DNA of 64,000 nt, taken from Pseudalkalibacillus decolorationis. Lineage in GTDB: Bacteria; Bacillota; Bacilli; Bacillales; Fictibacillaceae. Made by a program: the position numbers and the translations under genes. The DNA is taken from NCBI RefSeq assembly GCF_024609785.1, contig NZ_JANHJQ010000025.1, forward strand, positions 1 to 64,000, read 5' to 3'. The notes beneath the pieces are model-generated. The model saw only the letters and a program-made list of their open reading frames with translations. It was not told where the DNA came from and did not search any database. Below are positions 34,704 to 44,276 of the stretch, in pieces (position 1 is the first letter of the stretch; each line of letters opens with the position of its first letter).

Positions 34704-35642
34704 TTATTTTTTGATTAGTTCAAGTTCTACTGGAATGAATTCCTCCAGTTCTTCCCCGTCCAAATAATTGGATGCTGCATCAACTGCTTGTTGACCCATT
34801 AATTCAGGTTTTTGGGCAACCGTTGCAGCCATTTTTCCTTCTTCTACAGCCTTTACTGCATCATCGGTTGCGTCAAACCCAACCACGATAACATCTTCCA
34901 TTCCAGCTGCTTTCAATGCTTGGACAGCACCTAGAGCCATTTCATCATTATGAGCAAAAACCGCCTCAAACTCATTTGTACTTTGGATGATATTCTCCAT
35001 AACTGTCAAACCTTTAGCACGATCAAAGTTTGCTGCTTGTTTTGCAACAACTTCAAATCCTTCTGCTGCATCCATCGCTTCATTAAACCCTTTCCCTCTT
35101 TCACGAGCTGCAGAGGAACCAGGGATCCCTTCAAGTTCTACTACCTTGCCTGAATCACCAAGTTTGGAAACAATAAATTCTCCTGCCATTTTTCCGCCAG
35201 TTACATTATCTGATGCAATGTGGGAAATAACCTCTCCACCCTCTGCACTGCGGTCTACTGTAATAACAGGGATCTCCGCTTTATTTGCAGATTTAATGGC
35301 TGATGCAATCGCTGCAGAGTCAGTCGGATTGATCAATAGAATATCGACACCTTGTTGAATCAGGTCTTCAATATCACTTACTTGTTTGGCTGGATCATTC
35401 TGTGCATCTACAGTCGTGATCTCTACACCTAACTCCTTCGCTTTTGCCTCTGCCCCATCCCGTAGAGTGACAAAGAAAGGATTGTTTAATGTAGAAATAG
35501 ATAGGCCGATCTTCTGTGTTCCATCTTTTTCTTTGCTTTGATCTTCCGACGAATCTTCATTGCCCCCACCTTGCTGAAGTGAACATGCACTTACAAGAAC
35601 AGCCATAAGTGTAATGATGAAAAATTTCCACAGACTTTTCAT
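34704..35642 (-). CDS. rbsB: Ribose ABC transporter substrate-binding lipoprotein
   Basis: The 312-aa protein starts with a lipoprotein signal ending 'LVSACSLQQ', followed by a Ser/Glu/Gly-rich linker. The periplasmic-binding fold shows 'IGLSISTLNNPFFVTLRDGAEAKAKELG', 'INPTDSAAIASAIKSAN' and 'VGFDATDDAV'. It anchors on the outer face of the membrane and delivers ribose to RbsAC. It is the last gene of rbsRKDACB. Confidence 0.94.
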   Translation of the reverse strand: MKSLWKFFIITLMAVLVSACSLQQGGGNEDSSEDQSKEKDGTQKIGLSISTLNNPFFVTLRDGAEAKAKELGVEITTVDAQNDPAKQVSDIEDLIQQGVDILLINPTDSAAIASAIKSANKAEIPVITVDRSAEGGEVISHIASDNVTGGKMAGEFIVSKLGDSGKVVELEGIPGSSAARERGKGFNEAMDAAEGFEVVAKQAANFDRAKGLTVMENIIQSTNEFEAVFAHNDEMALGAVQALKAAGMEDVIVVGFDATDDAVKAVEEGKMAATVAQKPELMGQQAVDAASNYLDGEELEEFIPVELELIKK

Positions 35643-35678
35643 TTAGAAACCTCCTAATTTTTTTAAAACTATTTATTG

Positions 35679-36623
35679 TTAAGCAGCTTTCTTTCGATCC
35701 AGCAATACAGCTAGTAAAATAACGCCGCCTTTAACCACTTGCTGATAAAATGAAGATACATTTAATAAATTCAAACCATTATTTAAGACCCCAATAATAA
35801 GTGCCCCAATTAGTGTTCCGAAAATCCATCCTCTTCCGCCGGATAAACTCGTTCCACCTAATACAACTGCTGCAATTGCATCCAATTCATAGCTTACACC
35901 CGCTGTCGGTTGAGCTGAATTCAATCGTGAGGTTAACGTTATTCCAGCTAATGCGGAAAGCAAGCCTGTAATTGAATAAACACCCATTTTCAATCGGTCA
36001 ACCTTTAAACCTGAAAGTAAAGATGCTTCTTCATTTCCACCAATCGCATAAACACCACGTCCAAATGTTGTTTTTCTTAAGATGAAAAATAAAATGAAGT
36101 ACGCTATTAACATTGTTACTACTGGGAATGGAATGCCGAAAAAGTAACCTTTCCCTATCATTTGGAAGCTAATAGAATCAGATAATCCTGTTATTGGACG
36201 ACCATCTGTATAAACCAGCGTCAACCCTCTGAAAATTGTCATCGTTGCTAGTGTAGCGATAAATGGTGCTACTTTACCTTTTGTGATAATAACTCCATTA
36301 ATTAATCCCATTATCGCCCCTGCCAAAAGCCCGATAAGTACGGCCAGAATAGGATCCATACCACTAGCTAACATCCCGGCAGTCAGAGCTGACCCTAGTG
36401 CCAGAATCGATCCAACTGATAGATCGATACCACCCGTTAAAATAACAAATGTCATCCCGAATGCGATAATAGCGTTAATCGATACCTGGCGTAACACATT
36501 AAGTATGTTATCAACTGTTAAGAAATTGGGACTCATGATCGCTAAAATAATCGTTATTAATACTAGTCCCAGCACCGGTCCTAACTTTTGGACGGACCCC
36601 AAACCTTTGCTTATTTTGTTCAT
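35679..36623 (-). CDS. rbsC: Ribose ABC transporter permease
   Basis: This 314-aa membrane protein of the sugar ABC type has about eight to ten helices and the family motifs '[25 protein letters not shown]' and '[19 protein letters not shown]', with '[15 protein letters not shown]' as the EAA-like coupling region. It overlaps rbsA by 4 bp. Confidence 0.94.
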   Translation of the reverse strand: MNKISKGLGSVQKLGPVLGLVLITIILAIMSPNFLTVDNILNVLRQVSINAIIAFGMTFVILTGGIDLSVGSILALGSALTAGMLASGMDPILAVLIGLLAGAIMGLINGVIITKGKVAPFIATLATMTIFRGLTLVYTDGRPITGLSDSISFQMIGKGYFFGIPFPVVTMLIAYFILFFILRKTTFGRGVYAIGGNEEASLLSGLKVDRLKMGVYSITGLLSALAGITLTSRLNSAQPTAGVSYELDAIAAVVLGGTSLSGGRGWIFGTLIGALIIGVLNNGLNLLNVSSFYQQVVKGGVILLAVLLDRKKAA

Positions 36624-38122
36624 GTTCTCACCCCTCCTGTTGCAGCTTCCATGATTTTCTCTTGATTGGCGTCCTCTCGATCGATAATCGCAGTAACCTT
36701 ACCCTCATGGATGACCATGACTCTATCTGACATCCCTAGAATTTCAGGAAGTTCAGACGAGACCATAATGATTGAAAATCCCCGTTCAGTCAGTTCATTC
36801 ATAATCGAGTAGATTTCCTTTTTTGCTCCTACATCTACTCCTCTAGTCGGTTCATCTAAAATTAATAGTTTCGGTTCGATTCCAAGCCATTTACCGAATA
36901 CTACTTTTTGTTGGTTCCCTCCACTAAGTGATTTAACCTCTTGCTCTGGTCCAGACGTCTTGATTCTTAACTTCAAAATCATCTCCTCTGTCCACTGTTT
37001 TTCTTTCTTTTCCTTAACAATTCCTGTTTTTGAGAACGTTTTCAAATTAGGGATGACTAGGTTTTCACGTACAGATAACCCGAGAATTAGTCCCTCGTCC
37101 TTACGATCCTCTGTAATGAATCCAATTCCAGCTTTAATGGCATGATGGGGCTTTCGGATAGTAAGCTCTTTTCCATCAAGAGAGATCCGTCCTCCAGATT
37201 TTTTTCTCGCGCCAAAAATCGTTTCCATAATTTCCGTTCTTCCTGCACCCATCAATCCTGCTACTCCTAAAATTTCACCTTTTCTTACATTGAAGGTGAT
37301 GTTTTCAAAAATGCCCTCATGACTAAGATTATCAACGACAAAGCGATTTTCACCGATCGTTGAAGTCCGTTTAGGAAACCTCTCCCCCAATTCGCGTCCG
37401 ACCATCATTTTCACGATTTCTTCAAAATCAGTGGTTAACGTTTCCTTCGTTCCGATCGATTGACCATCCCTCAGAACGGTAATTCGATCACATATTTTGA
37501 ATATCTCTTCCATACGATGAGAGATGTAAATGATCGCAACTCCATCTTTTCTCAACTGATTCATCACTTTGAAAAGCGTATCAATTTCTCGATCTGTTAA
37601 GGCAGCAGTAGGCTCGTCCATAATCAAGACCTCCGTGTCTGCTGCAATTGCTCTCGCAATCTCGATCATTTGCTGTTGTCCAACAGATAATTCACCTGCT
37701 GGCTTTATCGAATCAATCGTAATACCTAACCGATTCAAGTATTCTTGTGACTTCTTGTTCATTTCTTTATTTTTCAACAATCCGAATGGTCCGTGTTTCA
37801 GTTCTTTTCCGAGAAACATATTTTCTGCAACAGATAAATAGGGAATGATATTGAGTTCCTGATGAATGACCGCAATCCCATCTTTTTCTGCATCTTTTGG
37901 AGAAGTATACGTTACTTTCTCACCCTTATAATCGATCTCCCCCTCGTCACTCTTATGAATGCCCGTTAGAATTTTCATAAGGGTTGATTTCCCTGCACCA
38001 TTCTCTCCCATTAGGGCATGGATCTCTCCAGGGTATAGGGAAAAGTCAACTCCTTTTAATACTTCTACATGGAAAAAGGATTTATGGATGTTTTTCATTT
38101 CAACAATTGGCGTATTTTTCAT
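36620..38122 (-). CDS. rbsA: Ribose ABC transporter ATP-binding protein
   Basis: The 500-aa protein has two ABC domains. The N-terminal one has an intact Walker A '[13 protein letters not shown]' and signature '[15 protein letters not shown]'. The C-terminal one has the degenerate P-loop region '[13 protein letters not shown]' and signature '[15 protein letters not shown]'. This asymmetry is standard for sugar importers. It abuts rbsD. Confidence 0.95.
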   Translation of the reverse strand: MKNTPIVEMKNIHKSFFHVEVLKGVDFSLYPGEIHALMGENGAGKSTLMKILTGIHKSDEGEIDYKGEKVTYTSPKDAEKDGIAVIHQELNIIPYLSVAENMFLGKELKHGPFGLLKNKEMNKKSQEYLNRLGITIDSIKPAGELSVGQQQMIEIARAIAADTEVLIMDEPTAALTDREIDTLFKVMNQLRKDGVAIIYISHRMEEIFKICDRITVLRDGQSIGTKETLTTDFEEIVKMMVGRELGERFPKRTSTIGENRFVVDNLSHEGIFENITFNVRKGEILGVAGLMGAGRTEIMETIFGARKKSGGRISLDGKELTIRKPHHAIKAGIGFITEDRKDEGLILGLSVRENLVIPNLKTFSKTGIVKEKKEKQWTEEMILKLRIKTSGPEQEVKSLSGGNQQKVVFGKWLGIEPKLLILDEPTRGVDVGAKKEIYSIMNELTERGFSIIMVSSELPEILGMSDRVMVIHEGKVTAIIDREDANQEKIMEAATGGVRT

Positions 38123-38511
38123 CAGAAGATCACCCCTGAGTGGAGGATAATATTCGCATAAGGGGTCGCTTCACCTGTACGAATAATTGCTTTTGCTTTA
38201 CTCGTTACTATCTTGAAGTCATCATGGGGCAAATAGTCGATCGTTTCAAATCTATCTTTGAGCTCTAACCCTAGACTTTGGTTGTGTTCGGTAACTTCAG
38301 AAGCAAGAGTGACTTTTTCAATTTCCATATCCTTTTCAAGCTCTTCCAATACCTGTAATAAGGTGGGCATACCTTGTTTAACAGAAAGGTCTATTTTTAT
38401 TACATCTCCAGGAATAGGAAGTCCACAATCGGCGATTACAATATAATCTGTATGCCCCATATCACTTAGAACTTTGGAAATTTCACTATTTATTATCCCA
38501 TTTTTTTTCAC
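38122..38511 (-). CDS. rbsD: D-ribose pyranase
   Basis: RbsD interconverts beta-pyranose and furanose forms of ribose so that RbsK can use it. The 129-aa protein has '[24 protein letters not shown]' with the catalytic His and Asp, and ends '...[15 protein letters not shown]'. The start is a GTG after AAAGAGGTGAAATCAA. Confidence 0.94.
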   Translation of the reverse strand: MKKNGIINSEISKVLSDMGHTDYIVIADCGLPIPGDVIKIDLSVKQGMPTLLQVLEELEKDMEIEKVTLASEVTEHNQSLGLELKDRFETIDYLPHDDFKIVTSKAKAIIRTGEATPYANIILHSGVIF

Positions 38512-38532
38512 TTGATTTCACCTCTTTTTCAT

Positions 38533-39414
38533 TCAAGCATCTAGTTGATCATCCAGCTCCGTTCGATTTGGCATACCCAATTGGGCTCCGAGCTTTGTTA
38601 CAGAGATCGCTGCAGCTCTAGCCGCAAATTGACAAGCTTCTCTTAATGATTTCCCCTCTGAGAGTCCAACCGCAAGTGCTCCGTTAAAAGTGTCACCTGC
38701 CCCCGTTGTATCAACTGCCTCTACTTTCAATGCAGGAATGGATTGTTCTTTATTCCCCTCAAAAATAACAACGCCTGCAGAACCTTTCGTTATCACAAGC
38801 TTTTCTTTTAAATTGTTCAGTAGTTTCTCATCTTTTTTGTAAAGATCGAGTAGCTGTGCTGCTTCGTATTGGTTTGGTGTTAAATAGGTAGCCATCTTTA
38901 TCCAATCCTTAGGTATCTTATGAAAAGGTGCAGGATTTAAGATCACCTTCACCCCATTTTTATAAGCAATTTCTAAAGATTTTTCTACACTTTCTAGTGG
39001 GATTTCCAACTGAAGGAGCAACCAATCGCTCTTTATAATATCTTCTTTGTGATCATCAACAACTTCTGGAGTTAAAAAGTTATTAGCTCCAGGAACTACA
39101 ATAATTTTATTATCGCCTTCATAAACAGTAATGCTGGCAATACCGGTTTTCTCATCTGTAACCGGTTCCACATTTTCCGTGCTAATACCCAATTTCATAA
39201 AATGATTCAAATATTCCTGACCGAACAAATCATCGCCGATCCGACCAATCATTTGGACATCTGCACCAAGCTTAGCGGCTGCCACCGCCTGATTGGCGCC
39301 CTTCCCTCCAGGAATAGTAGAGAACTGATCTCCTAACACGGTTTCACCTATTGAGGGATCTTTACGAGTAACCGTGACTAAATCCATATTTATGCTTCCC
39401 AGAACAGTAATCAT
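38533..39414 (-). CDS. rbsK: Ribokinase
   Basis: RbsK phosphorylates ribose to ribose 5-phosphate. From the ATG at 39414 (GGGAGGAGCACGAT upstream) it runs 'MITVLGSINMDLVT', 'TIPGGKGANQAVAAAKLGA' (substrate and dimer region) and 'VDTTGAGDTFNGALAV' (anion hole, catalytic Asp). Confidence 0.95.
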   Translation of the reverse strand: MITVLGSINMDLVTVTRKDPSIGETVLGDQFSTIPGGKGANQAVAAAKLGADVQMIGRIGDDLFGQEYLNHFMKLGISTENVEPVTDEKTGIASITVYEGDNKIIVVPGANNFLTPEVVDDHKEDIIKSDWLLLQLEIPLESVEKSLEIAYKNGVKVILNPAPFHKIPKDWIKMATYLTPNQYEAAQLLDLYKKDEKLLNNLKEKLVITKGSAGVVIFEGNKEQSIPALKVEAVDTTGAGDTFNGALAVGLSEGKSLREACQFAARAAAISVTKLGAQLGMPNRTELDDQLDA

Positions 39415-39441
39415 ATCGTGCTCCTCCCTATAAGGCATAAT

Positions 39442-40419
39442 CTATTGTTTTTTCGTCGTCTCTCTTTCGATTAATTTCGTATCATAAACAACATGGTCGT
39501 CATTAATACCCTTTCCATCGATGAGTTCTAAAAGCATGGTTGCAGCCCTTTTACCCATTTCATAGATTGGTTGTTCCATAGTTGTTATTTCAGGAGATAC
39601 CGTTTCAGTCCACTCAATTCCATCAAAGCCTACAATTGATAAGTCATCTGGAACTTTTAGTTCTAAACGGCTTGCTGCTTTCAATGCACCTACCGCCATC
39701 ACATCGTTTCCGGCAAAAACACCATCAATTGTAGGGTACAGCATTAGGAGATCAATGAGAGCTTTCTCTGACTTTTTCAAATGATACTCTCCGTTACAAA
39801 TGATTGAAGGGAGCATATTTTCCCTCATCTCATCCTCATATGCCATTTGTCTAAGCTTTGAGTTCTCAATATACTCAGGACCTTTAATGTGGGCAATTCG
39901 TTTACAACCGCGATCAAGCATGTAACGGACTGCTTTGCGTGCTTCATTATAGTTATCTATCGTTACAGAAGGAATGCGATCATGGAAAAAACGGTCCAAT
40001 GCAACAATCGGTATATTTACGTTGTCCACATGCTGTAGTTGTAGTGTATTTGAAACAATAATCGCTCCGTCAATATGATTTTCCTGCATACTTTCTAAGT
40101 ACATCAGTTCTTTCTTGAGATTTTCATCACTATTACACAAAAATGTTGTATACTGGGCTTTATTCGTTACATCTTCCACTGCTCTGACAAGCTGTGGAAA
40201 GTATGGGTTTGTAATATCAGGTACGATAAATCCGATCATTTTCGATCTTTTTTTGAATAGACTTCGTGCAACATTATTGGGTCGATATTGTAAATGTTTA
40301 ATTGCACCCTCTACTTTCACCCTCGTATCTTCGTGTACATAGCCTTGATTATTCAAAACCCTTGAAACTGTTGCTACAGAAACTTGGGCTTCTCTTGCGA
40401 CATCTTTAATTGTTACCAT
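39442..40419 (-). CDS. rbsR: LacI-family ribose operon repressor
   Basis: From ATG 40419 the protein begins 'MVTIKDVAREAQVSVATVSRVLNNQGYV', the LacI HTH and hinge, followed by a periplasmic-binding-like effector domain. It is the first gene of the operon it controls. Two palindromic operators lie in its upstream region, so it represses its own transcription. Confidence 0.93.
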   Translation of the reverse strand: MVTIKDVAREAQVSVATVSRVLNNQGYVHEDTRVKVEGAIKHLQYRPNNVARSLFKKRSKMIGFIVPDITNPYFPQLVRAVEDVTNKAQYTTFLCNSDENLKKELMYLESMQENHIDGAIIVSNTLQLQHVDNVNIPIVALDRFFHDRIPSVTIDNYNEARKAVRYMLDRGCKRIAHIKGPEYIENSKLRQMAYEDEMRENMLPSIICNGEYHLKKSEKALIDLLMLYPTIDGVFAGNDVMAVGALKAASRLELKVPDDLSIVGFDGIEWTETVSPEITTMEQPIYEMGKRAATMLLELIDGKGINDDHVVYDTKLIERETTKKQ

Positions 40420-40459
40420 TATTTTTCTCTCCAGTCTTTCAATCAAGTAACCATAGGGC

Positions 40460-40471
40460 GTAACCGGTTAC
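40460..40471 (-). promoter_or_regulatory. Second RbsR operator
   Basis: GTAACCGGTTAC, a perfect 12-bp palindrome, is located 40 bp upstream of the rbsR start, inside the leader. It repeats the core of the promoter-proximal operator, which suggests looping or roadblock repression. Confidence 0.75.
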
Positions 40472-40574
40472 ATATGTAGTGAAGAAAATTTTATGACCCA
40501 TTAATTAATCCTTATCACTAAAGGGGTTTCAACTGAAAATCTTACTGCTACTTACCCTTAACCGGGACCGATCA

Positions 40575-40622
40575 TGTGTAACCGGTTACACAAATTTTAA
40601 TATGATGCTATGATTCTGTCAA
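40575..40622 (-). promoter_or_regulatory. rbs promoter with RbsR/CcpA-type operator
   Basis: On the minus strand a near-consensus sigma-A promoter is present: TTGACA (40622-40617), 17-bp spacer, TAAAAT (40599-40594). The perfect 18-bp palindrome TGTGTAACCGGTTACACA (40575-40592) follows immediately, over the transcription start. Its inner TGTAACCGGTTACA also fits the cre consensus at all 14 positions, so RbsR and CcpA could share it. Confidence 0.88.
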
Positions 40623-40704
40623 CCTTTTTTAAAAAGAAAAGCGGAAGCGCTCTTAATCTATCCAACAAAGTTTCATACTATCTCATCTATAACCAACTAA
40701 GAAA

Positions 40705-40736
40705 GAACGGATCGGCCATCGTATGGAGATCCGTTC
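40705..40736. terminator. Orphan hairpin with T-run
   Basis: GAACGGATC (40705-40713) pairs with GATCCGTTC (40728-40736), followed by GTTTTCTT on the plus strand and TTTCTT on the minus strand. No gene ends nearby on either strand; doxX on the minus strand ends over 400 bp away. A fragment of dispersed repeat A (AAAAGCGGAAGCGCTCTT, about 40637-40654) lies just before it. Confidence 0.5.
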
Positions 40737-40802
40737 GTTTTCTTGTACATTAGGAGTTTAGTGTTTAAGGGAGATAGTGAAATCGGGACCATTTTACTAT
40801 TC

Positions 40803-40907
40803 GTGACCGATATAATTCAATCTGTGACCGAAATAACAGATTGCGTGACCGATATAATTCAATCCGCGACCGATATATTGGACTTCGTGGCCGAATTAAT
40901 ATTTGGG
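40803..40907. repeat. Tandem repeat, five 21-bp units
   Basis: Five units of 21 bp begin GTGACCG or a one-base variant; units 1 and 3 (40803-40823 and 40845-40865) differ only in the last base. A 61-codon plus-strand reading frame spans it, but its TTG start has no ribosome binding site. I treat it as non-coding. The rest of 40910-41148 holds nothing I recognise. Confidence 0.85.
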
Positions 40908-41148
40908 GCGGAGGTAAATTTATATTAATCCCCCAAAAAGGCATCTCAAATCAATAGTTATTTGACTTTCCCACCTAAATTGATTGCAACGGATGAACTT
41001 TACATCGTTGACGTTCCTTCGATTTATTCCTCGTAATAGTCCAATACGTCATCAAAATGCCCCCTACAAATCTCAAAAAGACAACACCTAAATTCAGTTA
41101 TATGTATGGCGGTCTTTTGTATTTTGTGTGTTTTACCTTTGTTTAAAT

Positions 41149-41541
41149 TTAATCTTGGTTAGACTTAAAAATAATATTATCTAATGCAAACAGGGATCTG
41201 TTAGCAATCGCAAGGTATATGGAGATTGCTAATAAAGCTACATCCAGTTCATAACCTCCCAAGAATCCCTTAGCAAGTTTCACCTTTATAATTGCTCCTA
41301 CCATGAGAAGGGCTATTAATATTGAAACAACTCGTGTGCCAATACCCAATATCAAAGCAATACCACCAATCAACTCTATGACTACTACCACATAGGCTAA
41401 AAACCCTGGAAGTCCTAAACTATCAAAAAATCCAACAGTATTACTTATACCTCCTTGAAACTTATCCAAACCATGAATAAAAAAAGTAAATCCTAAAAAT
41501 AATCTTAGAATTAGAGCTCCTATTTCATACCTTTTGATCAT
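41149..41541 (-). CDS. DoxX-family membrane protein
   Basis: From ATG 41541 (GAGGTG 6 nt upstream) this ~130-aa protein has four hydrophobic helices and the family pattern 'LILRLFLGFTFFIHGLDKFQGG' and 'IELIGGIALILGIGTR'. DoxX-like proteins are quinone-associated or of unknown role. It stands alone between the ribose operon and the MFS/MarR pair. Confidence 0.85.
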   Translation of the reverse strand: MIKRYEIGALILRLFLGFTFFIHGLDKFQGGISNTVGFFDSLGLPGFLAYVVVVIELIGGIALILGIGTRVVSILIALLMVGAIIKVKLAKGFLGGYELDVALLAISIYLAIANRSLFALDNIIFKSNQD

Positions 41542-41735
41542 TGTTATCACCTCATAAGTTGAATTTTATGTAACTGATTATATTTTCAAAAGTTGTATAT
41601 GTCAAATAAATTAGTTACTAAATAATATATAGTGATTAAATCACACTATAATACCTATAAAAATGGGGTTACGTGGAATCGATAAAACACTGCAAAACAT
41701 AATTAAAGAGATGACTCCAACATCAGAGGCATCCC

Positions 41736-41835
41736 ATGTCTTGCACGTTAAGAAAGTATAGAAATACTTTCTATAGTATAAGTTCAACTAAGGCGATCGC
41801 AAGCGCTAAGGCTTGGCGCTAGTCAAGTTTTCTTT
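41736..41835. repeat. Left copy of a ~100-bp dispersed repeat (family B), inverted relative to 47942-48041
   Basis: It contains CTTGCACGTTAAGAAAGTAT, a hairpin GAAAGTATAGAAATACTTTC, and TAGTATAAGTTCAACTAAGG, and ends GTCAAGTTTTCTTT. The reverse complement of 47942-48041 matches it with about ten differences. The core ACTTTCTTAACGTG also occurs near 146, 34640 and 63695. Confidence 0.85.
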
Positions 41836-41839
41836 ATTA

Positions 41840-43033
41840 TTATATTTGTGAAGCTTCTCCTGCAATGCTTGTTTGCTTTTTTCCTTTAAAGAACACAAAA
41901 GTGTACGTGAGAAGCAATACTACTAAGCACAAAATGGAAAAACCATAAATGAAATGGTATCCGGTATATGAAGCAAGTACGCCGAGACCGGTGGAACCGA
42001 TTGCTACTCCAAGGTCCATAGAAGAGAAAAACATCGCATTCGCCGTCCCTTGTTTCTCCTTTTTAACAAAGCTGACAGCAAGAGCTTGGAGCGTAGGTGT
42101 AATAATACCATATGAAATTCCATAAAACACTGCAGCTATGAAGAATGTCAATGTATTTTGGGTGATCGCTATAAGAAACAACCCAATGACTCCACTTAAG
42201 GTAGCAGGAATTATGATTACTTTATGACCAACAGCGTCGAACAGGCGGCCCGATATAGGTCGAACAACGGTCATAACGATGGCTATGATTAGGAAGAATA
42301 ATGGAACAGATCCCGCAATGCCCGCTTCCTTTCCTAACTCACTAAGAAAGCTGATCACTCCTCCTAAGGTAATAGTGAAAAAGGTTATTAATAGGCAAGG
42401 AAAAAATGCTTTTTTATCAAATGCATACTCCTTAAAAGTAGTCTTTTTCGTGTCTGAATCACTTGAAACTGCCATTTGAGGTGCTTTTACAAAAAAGCTG
42501 AGCACCAGTGTCGCTATCGTAAGAAGTATAGACAATATGATTAAAAGATTATAGGAAAAGTAATGAAGGAAAGATATGGCCAACATCGGAGCCAAACTTG
42601 TACCAACACTGGTAGCCAACCCATAATAACCGATGCCTTCCCCAAGTCGCTTTGTCGGAATAATAGTTGTCGCCATCGTTGATAAAATGGTGGAGATAAT
42701 CCCAAATCCTATTCCATGTAAAACTCTTAAGAACAGCAGTAATGGTACAGACTCTTGACCGTACCCTAATCCTACTGTAAAACAAACAAAAACGAGAGAG
42801 AATATGCTCATTCTCTTGAGATTGACTTTATGCATAAAAGCTCCAATGAAGGGGCGTGTTACAATTGCTGCAACCATAAAGACAGTTGTCATCAACCCAC
42901 CTTGTGCTGGGTTATTTTTCAGTTCCGTAATATATGCTGGAAAACCTGCCGTCAGTAGCTGTAAACAAAGAAAAAATAAAAAAGCCATCAGAACAATGGC
43001 CGTAAACTGTCGTGTCCATAACTTAGATGTCAT
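41840..43033 (-). CDS. MFS transporter, drug-efflux-like
   Basis: The 397-aa protein has about twelve membrane helices in two halves, with 'GGLMTTVFMVAAIVTRPFIGAFMHKVNLKRM' as loop 2-3 and 'RVLHGIGFGIISTILSTMATTIIP'. The second half has 'VRPISGRLFDAVGHK'. It resembles the single-subunit exporters of Bacillus (YfkF/Bmr class). The MarR gene 14 bp upstream probably controls it. Substrate unknown. Confidence 0.85.
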   Translation of the reverse strand: MTSKLWTRQFTAIVLMAFLFFLCLQLLTAGFPAYITELKNNPAQGGLMTTVFMVAAIVTRPFIGAFMHKVNLKRMSIFSLVFVCFTVGLGYGQESVPLLLFLRVLHGIGFGIISTILSTMATTIIPTKRLGEGIGYYGLATSVGTSLAPMLAISFLHYFSYNLLIILSILLTIATLVLSFFVKAPQMAVSSDSDTKKTTFKEYAFDKKAFFPCLLITFFTITLGGVISFLSELGKEAGIAGSVPLFFLIIAIVMTVVRPISGRLFDAVGHKVIIIPATLSGVIGLFLIAITQNTLTFFIAAVFYGISYGIITPTLQALAVSFVKKEKQGTANAMFFSSMDLGVAIGSTGLGVLASYTGYHFIYGFSILCLVVLLLTYTFVFFKGKKQTSIAGEASQI

Positions 43034-43047
43034 AGTATTCCTTCTTT

Positions 43048-43497
43048 CTATTTTTGTGAATCCTCTATAAGTAAGTCAATGTTACTTTCCAATGAAAGCA
43101 ACACTTCCTGATAAATTTTTAACCTGTCACTATCAATTTGATCGATAATTTTTGTGTAAATTTCCTCAAGGTATGGGAGCACTTTTTCTGTTAAATCTGT
43201 TCCCTTTTCGGTAATTTCAATAAGAAAAGAGCGTCGATCGGATGGGTTTGGTACCCTTTTTACAAAGTCATGTTTTGCAAGGAGGTCTAAGATTTTCGTT
43301 AGGGTCGCTTGATCTTTATCCGTTCTCTCAGACAATTGTTTTTGGGATATATGGTCTGCCTCGTTTAAAGTCCGGAGTACACTCCATTGTTCTGTTGTTA
43401 TGTTATAAGGCTTTAAATAAAAGTTCACAATACGAGTGAGTTTTTTACTGAGACGGACCGTAGCAGATCCAATTGTTTTATCCTTTGACATAGCCAT
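43048..43497 (-). CDS. MarR-family transcriptional regulator
   Basis: The 149-aa protein has the MarR winged helix: 'NITTEQWSVLRTLNEADHISQKQLSERTDKDQATLTKILDLLAKHDFVKRVPNPSDRRSFLIEITEKG' segments, flanked by dimerisation helices. It is co-transcribed with the MFS gene. Operator-like palindromes in its promoter suggest autorepression. Confidence 0.9.
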   Translation of the reverse strand: MAMSKDKTIGSATVRLSKKLTRIVNFYLKPYNITTEQWSVLRTLNEADHISQKQLSERTDKDQATLTKILDLLAKHDFVKRVPNPSDRRSFLIEITEKGTDLTEKVLPYLEEIYTKIIDQIDSDRLKIYQEVLLSLESNIDLLIEDSQK

Positions 43498-43529
43498 TAA
43501 GATGTTCCCCTTTCAAACAATACTTTTAT

Positions 43530-43575
43530 ATTATATACCAGAACACTATTTGTGTAAATATAATTTGTATACAAA
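43530..43575 (-). promoter_or_regulatory. Promoter and operator of the marR-MFS operon
   Basis: On the minus strand TTTACA (43558-43553), a 17-bp spacer and TATAAT (43535-43530) form the promoter. The perfect palindrome TTTGTATACAAA (43564-43575) lies 6 bp upstream of the -35 box. A degenerate copy, TTTGTGTAAA (43549-43558), covers the -35 box itself. The remaining 43576-43883 has no gene; a weak hairpin (CCACC/GGTGG) is near 43840-43862. Confidence 0.75.
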
Positions 43576-43883
43576 CTATATTCAGTAAAGATTCTAAATC
43601 GACAAGATTCAGTCTGGTTTCGAAATCATTTTCTGTAAAAGAAAAAAAGAACTTGCATAATAGCTAGTTCTTTAATGATTATATTTGATATATTACCTGC
43701 ATCTTATTGAGCTTTTTGATATTTTTTTATTTAGCAAATTACAATACAAGTAATCCTGATGTTGCTTTTGAAAACTGTATAAACATATAGGCAAAGGTAC
43801 GAGACGGCTATCAAAGAACTGGAAGTCGAACAATATAAACCACCATTATTTTGTTTGGTGGCTTCAGTCTATGTAAGCGATGA

Positions 43884-44276
43884 CTATGCGCTTTTTCTCA
43901 TTCTTTCTATCCAACTGGACATTAAAGAACAATAAAGTTTTAAATTCGAATGAATCTTAATGGAGATCTCTTCGTTGTAAGTGTGGACAGTTAGGTTTCG
44001 ATCATTTACCATATTTAATGCTTGTATCGCTTCTTCATCAGTAAAAAGGTTAGTCTCCCTACTACTTCGAATAACACCCTTTGGAGAACTGACATCAATG
44101 CCTTCAATATCATAAAGAAATTGTTTTGCAGCTTTCCAACAAGCCTCAAAGGTAAATTCAAATCTCTGTATGGAAGCATCCCTTTCTACTGAATTAGGTT
44201 TTTCTATCTGAACTAGTTCTTGAAAAGCAGTTAAAGCTTTTTCTGCAGAAACTAACCGTTCTTGAAGTCTTTCCAT
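43884..44276 (-). CDS. hepT: HepT-like HEPN toxin (HI0074 family)
   Basis: The 130-aa helical protein belongs to the HI0074-type HEPN family of 'nucleotidyltransferase substrate-binding' proteins. The HEPN ribonuclease motif R-X4-H-X-Y is exact: R93, H98, Y100 ('NDRNLTVHTYNE'). In studied HepT-MntA systems the antitoxin AMPylates that tyrosine to neutralise the toxin. The gene overlaps mntA by 25 bp, the usual arrangement of a type VII toxin-antitoxin pair. Confidence 0.88.
   Translation of the reverse strand: MERLQERLVSAEKALTAFQELVQIEKPNSVERDASIQRFEFTFEACWKAAKQFLYDIEGIDVSSPKGVIRSSRETNLFTDEEAIQALNMVNDRNLTVHTYNEEISIKIHSNLKLYCSLMSSWIERMRKSA

Noticed and set aside
40743-40928. A 61-aa plus-strand protein with Thr-Asp-Ile-Ile-Gln-Ser repeats
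   Set aside because: The frame exists only because the 21-bp repeat keeps phase. The TTG start lacks a ribosome binding site, and other repeat arrays here do not keep frame.
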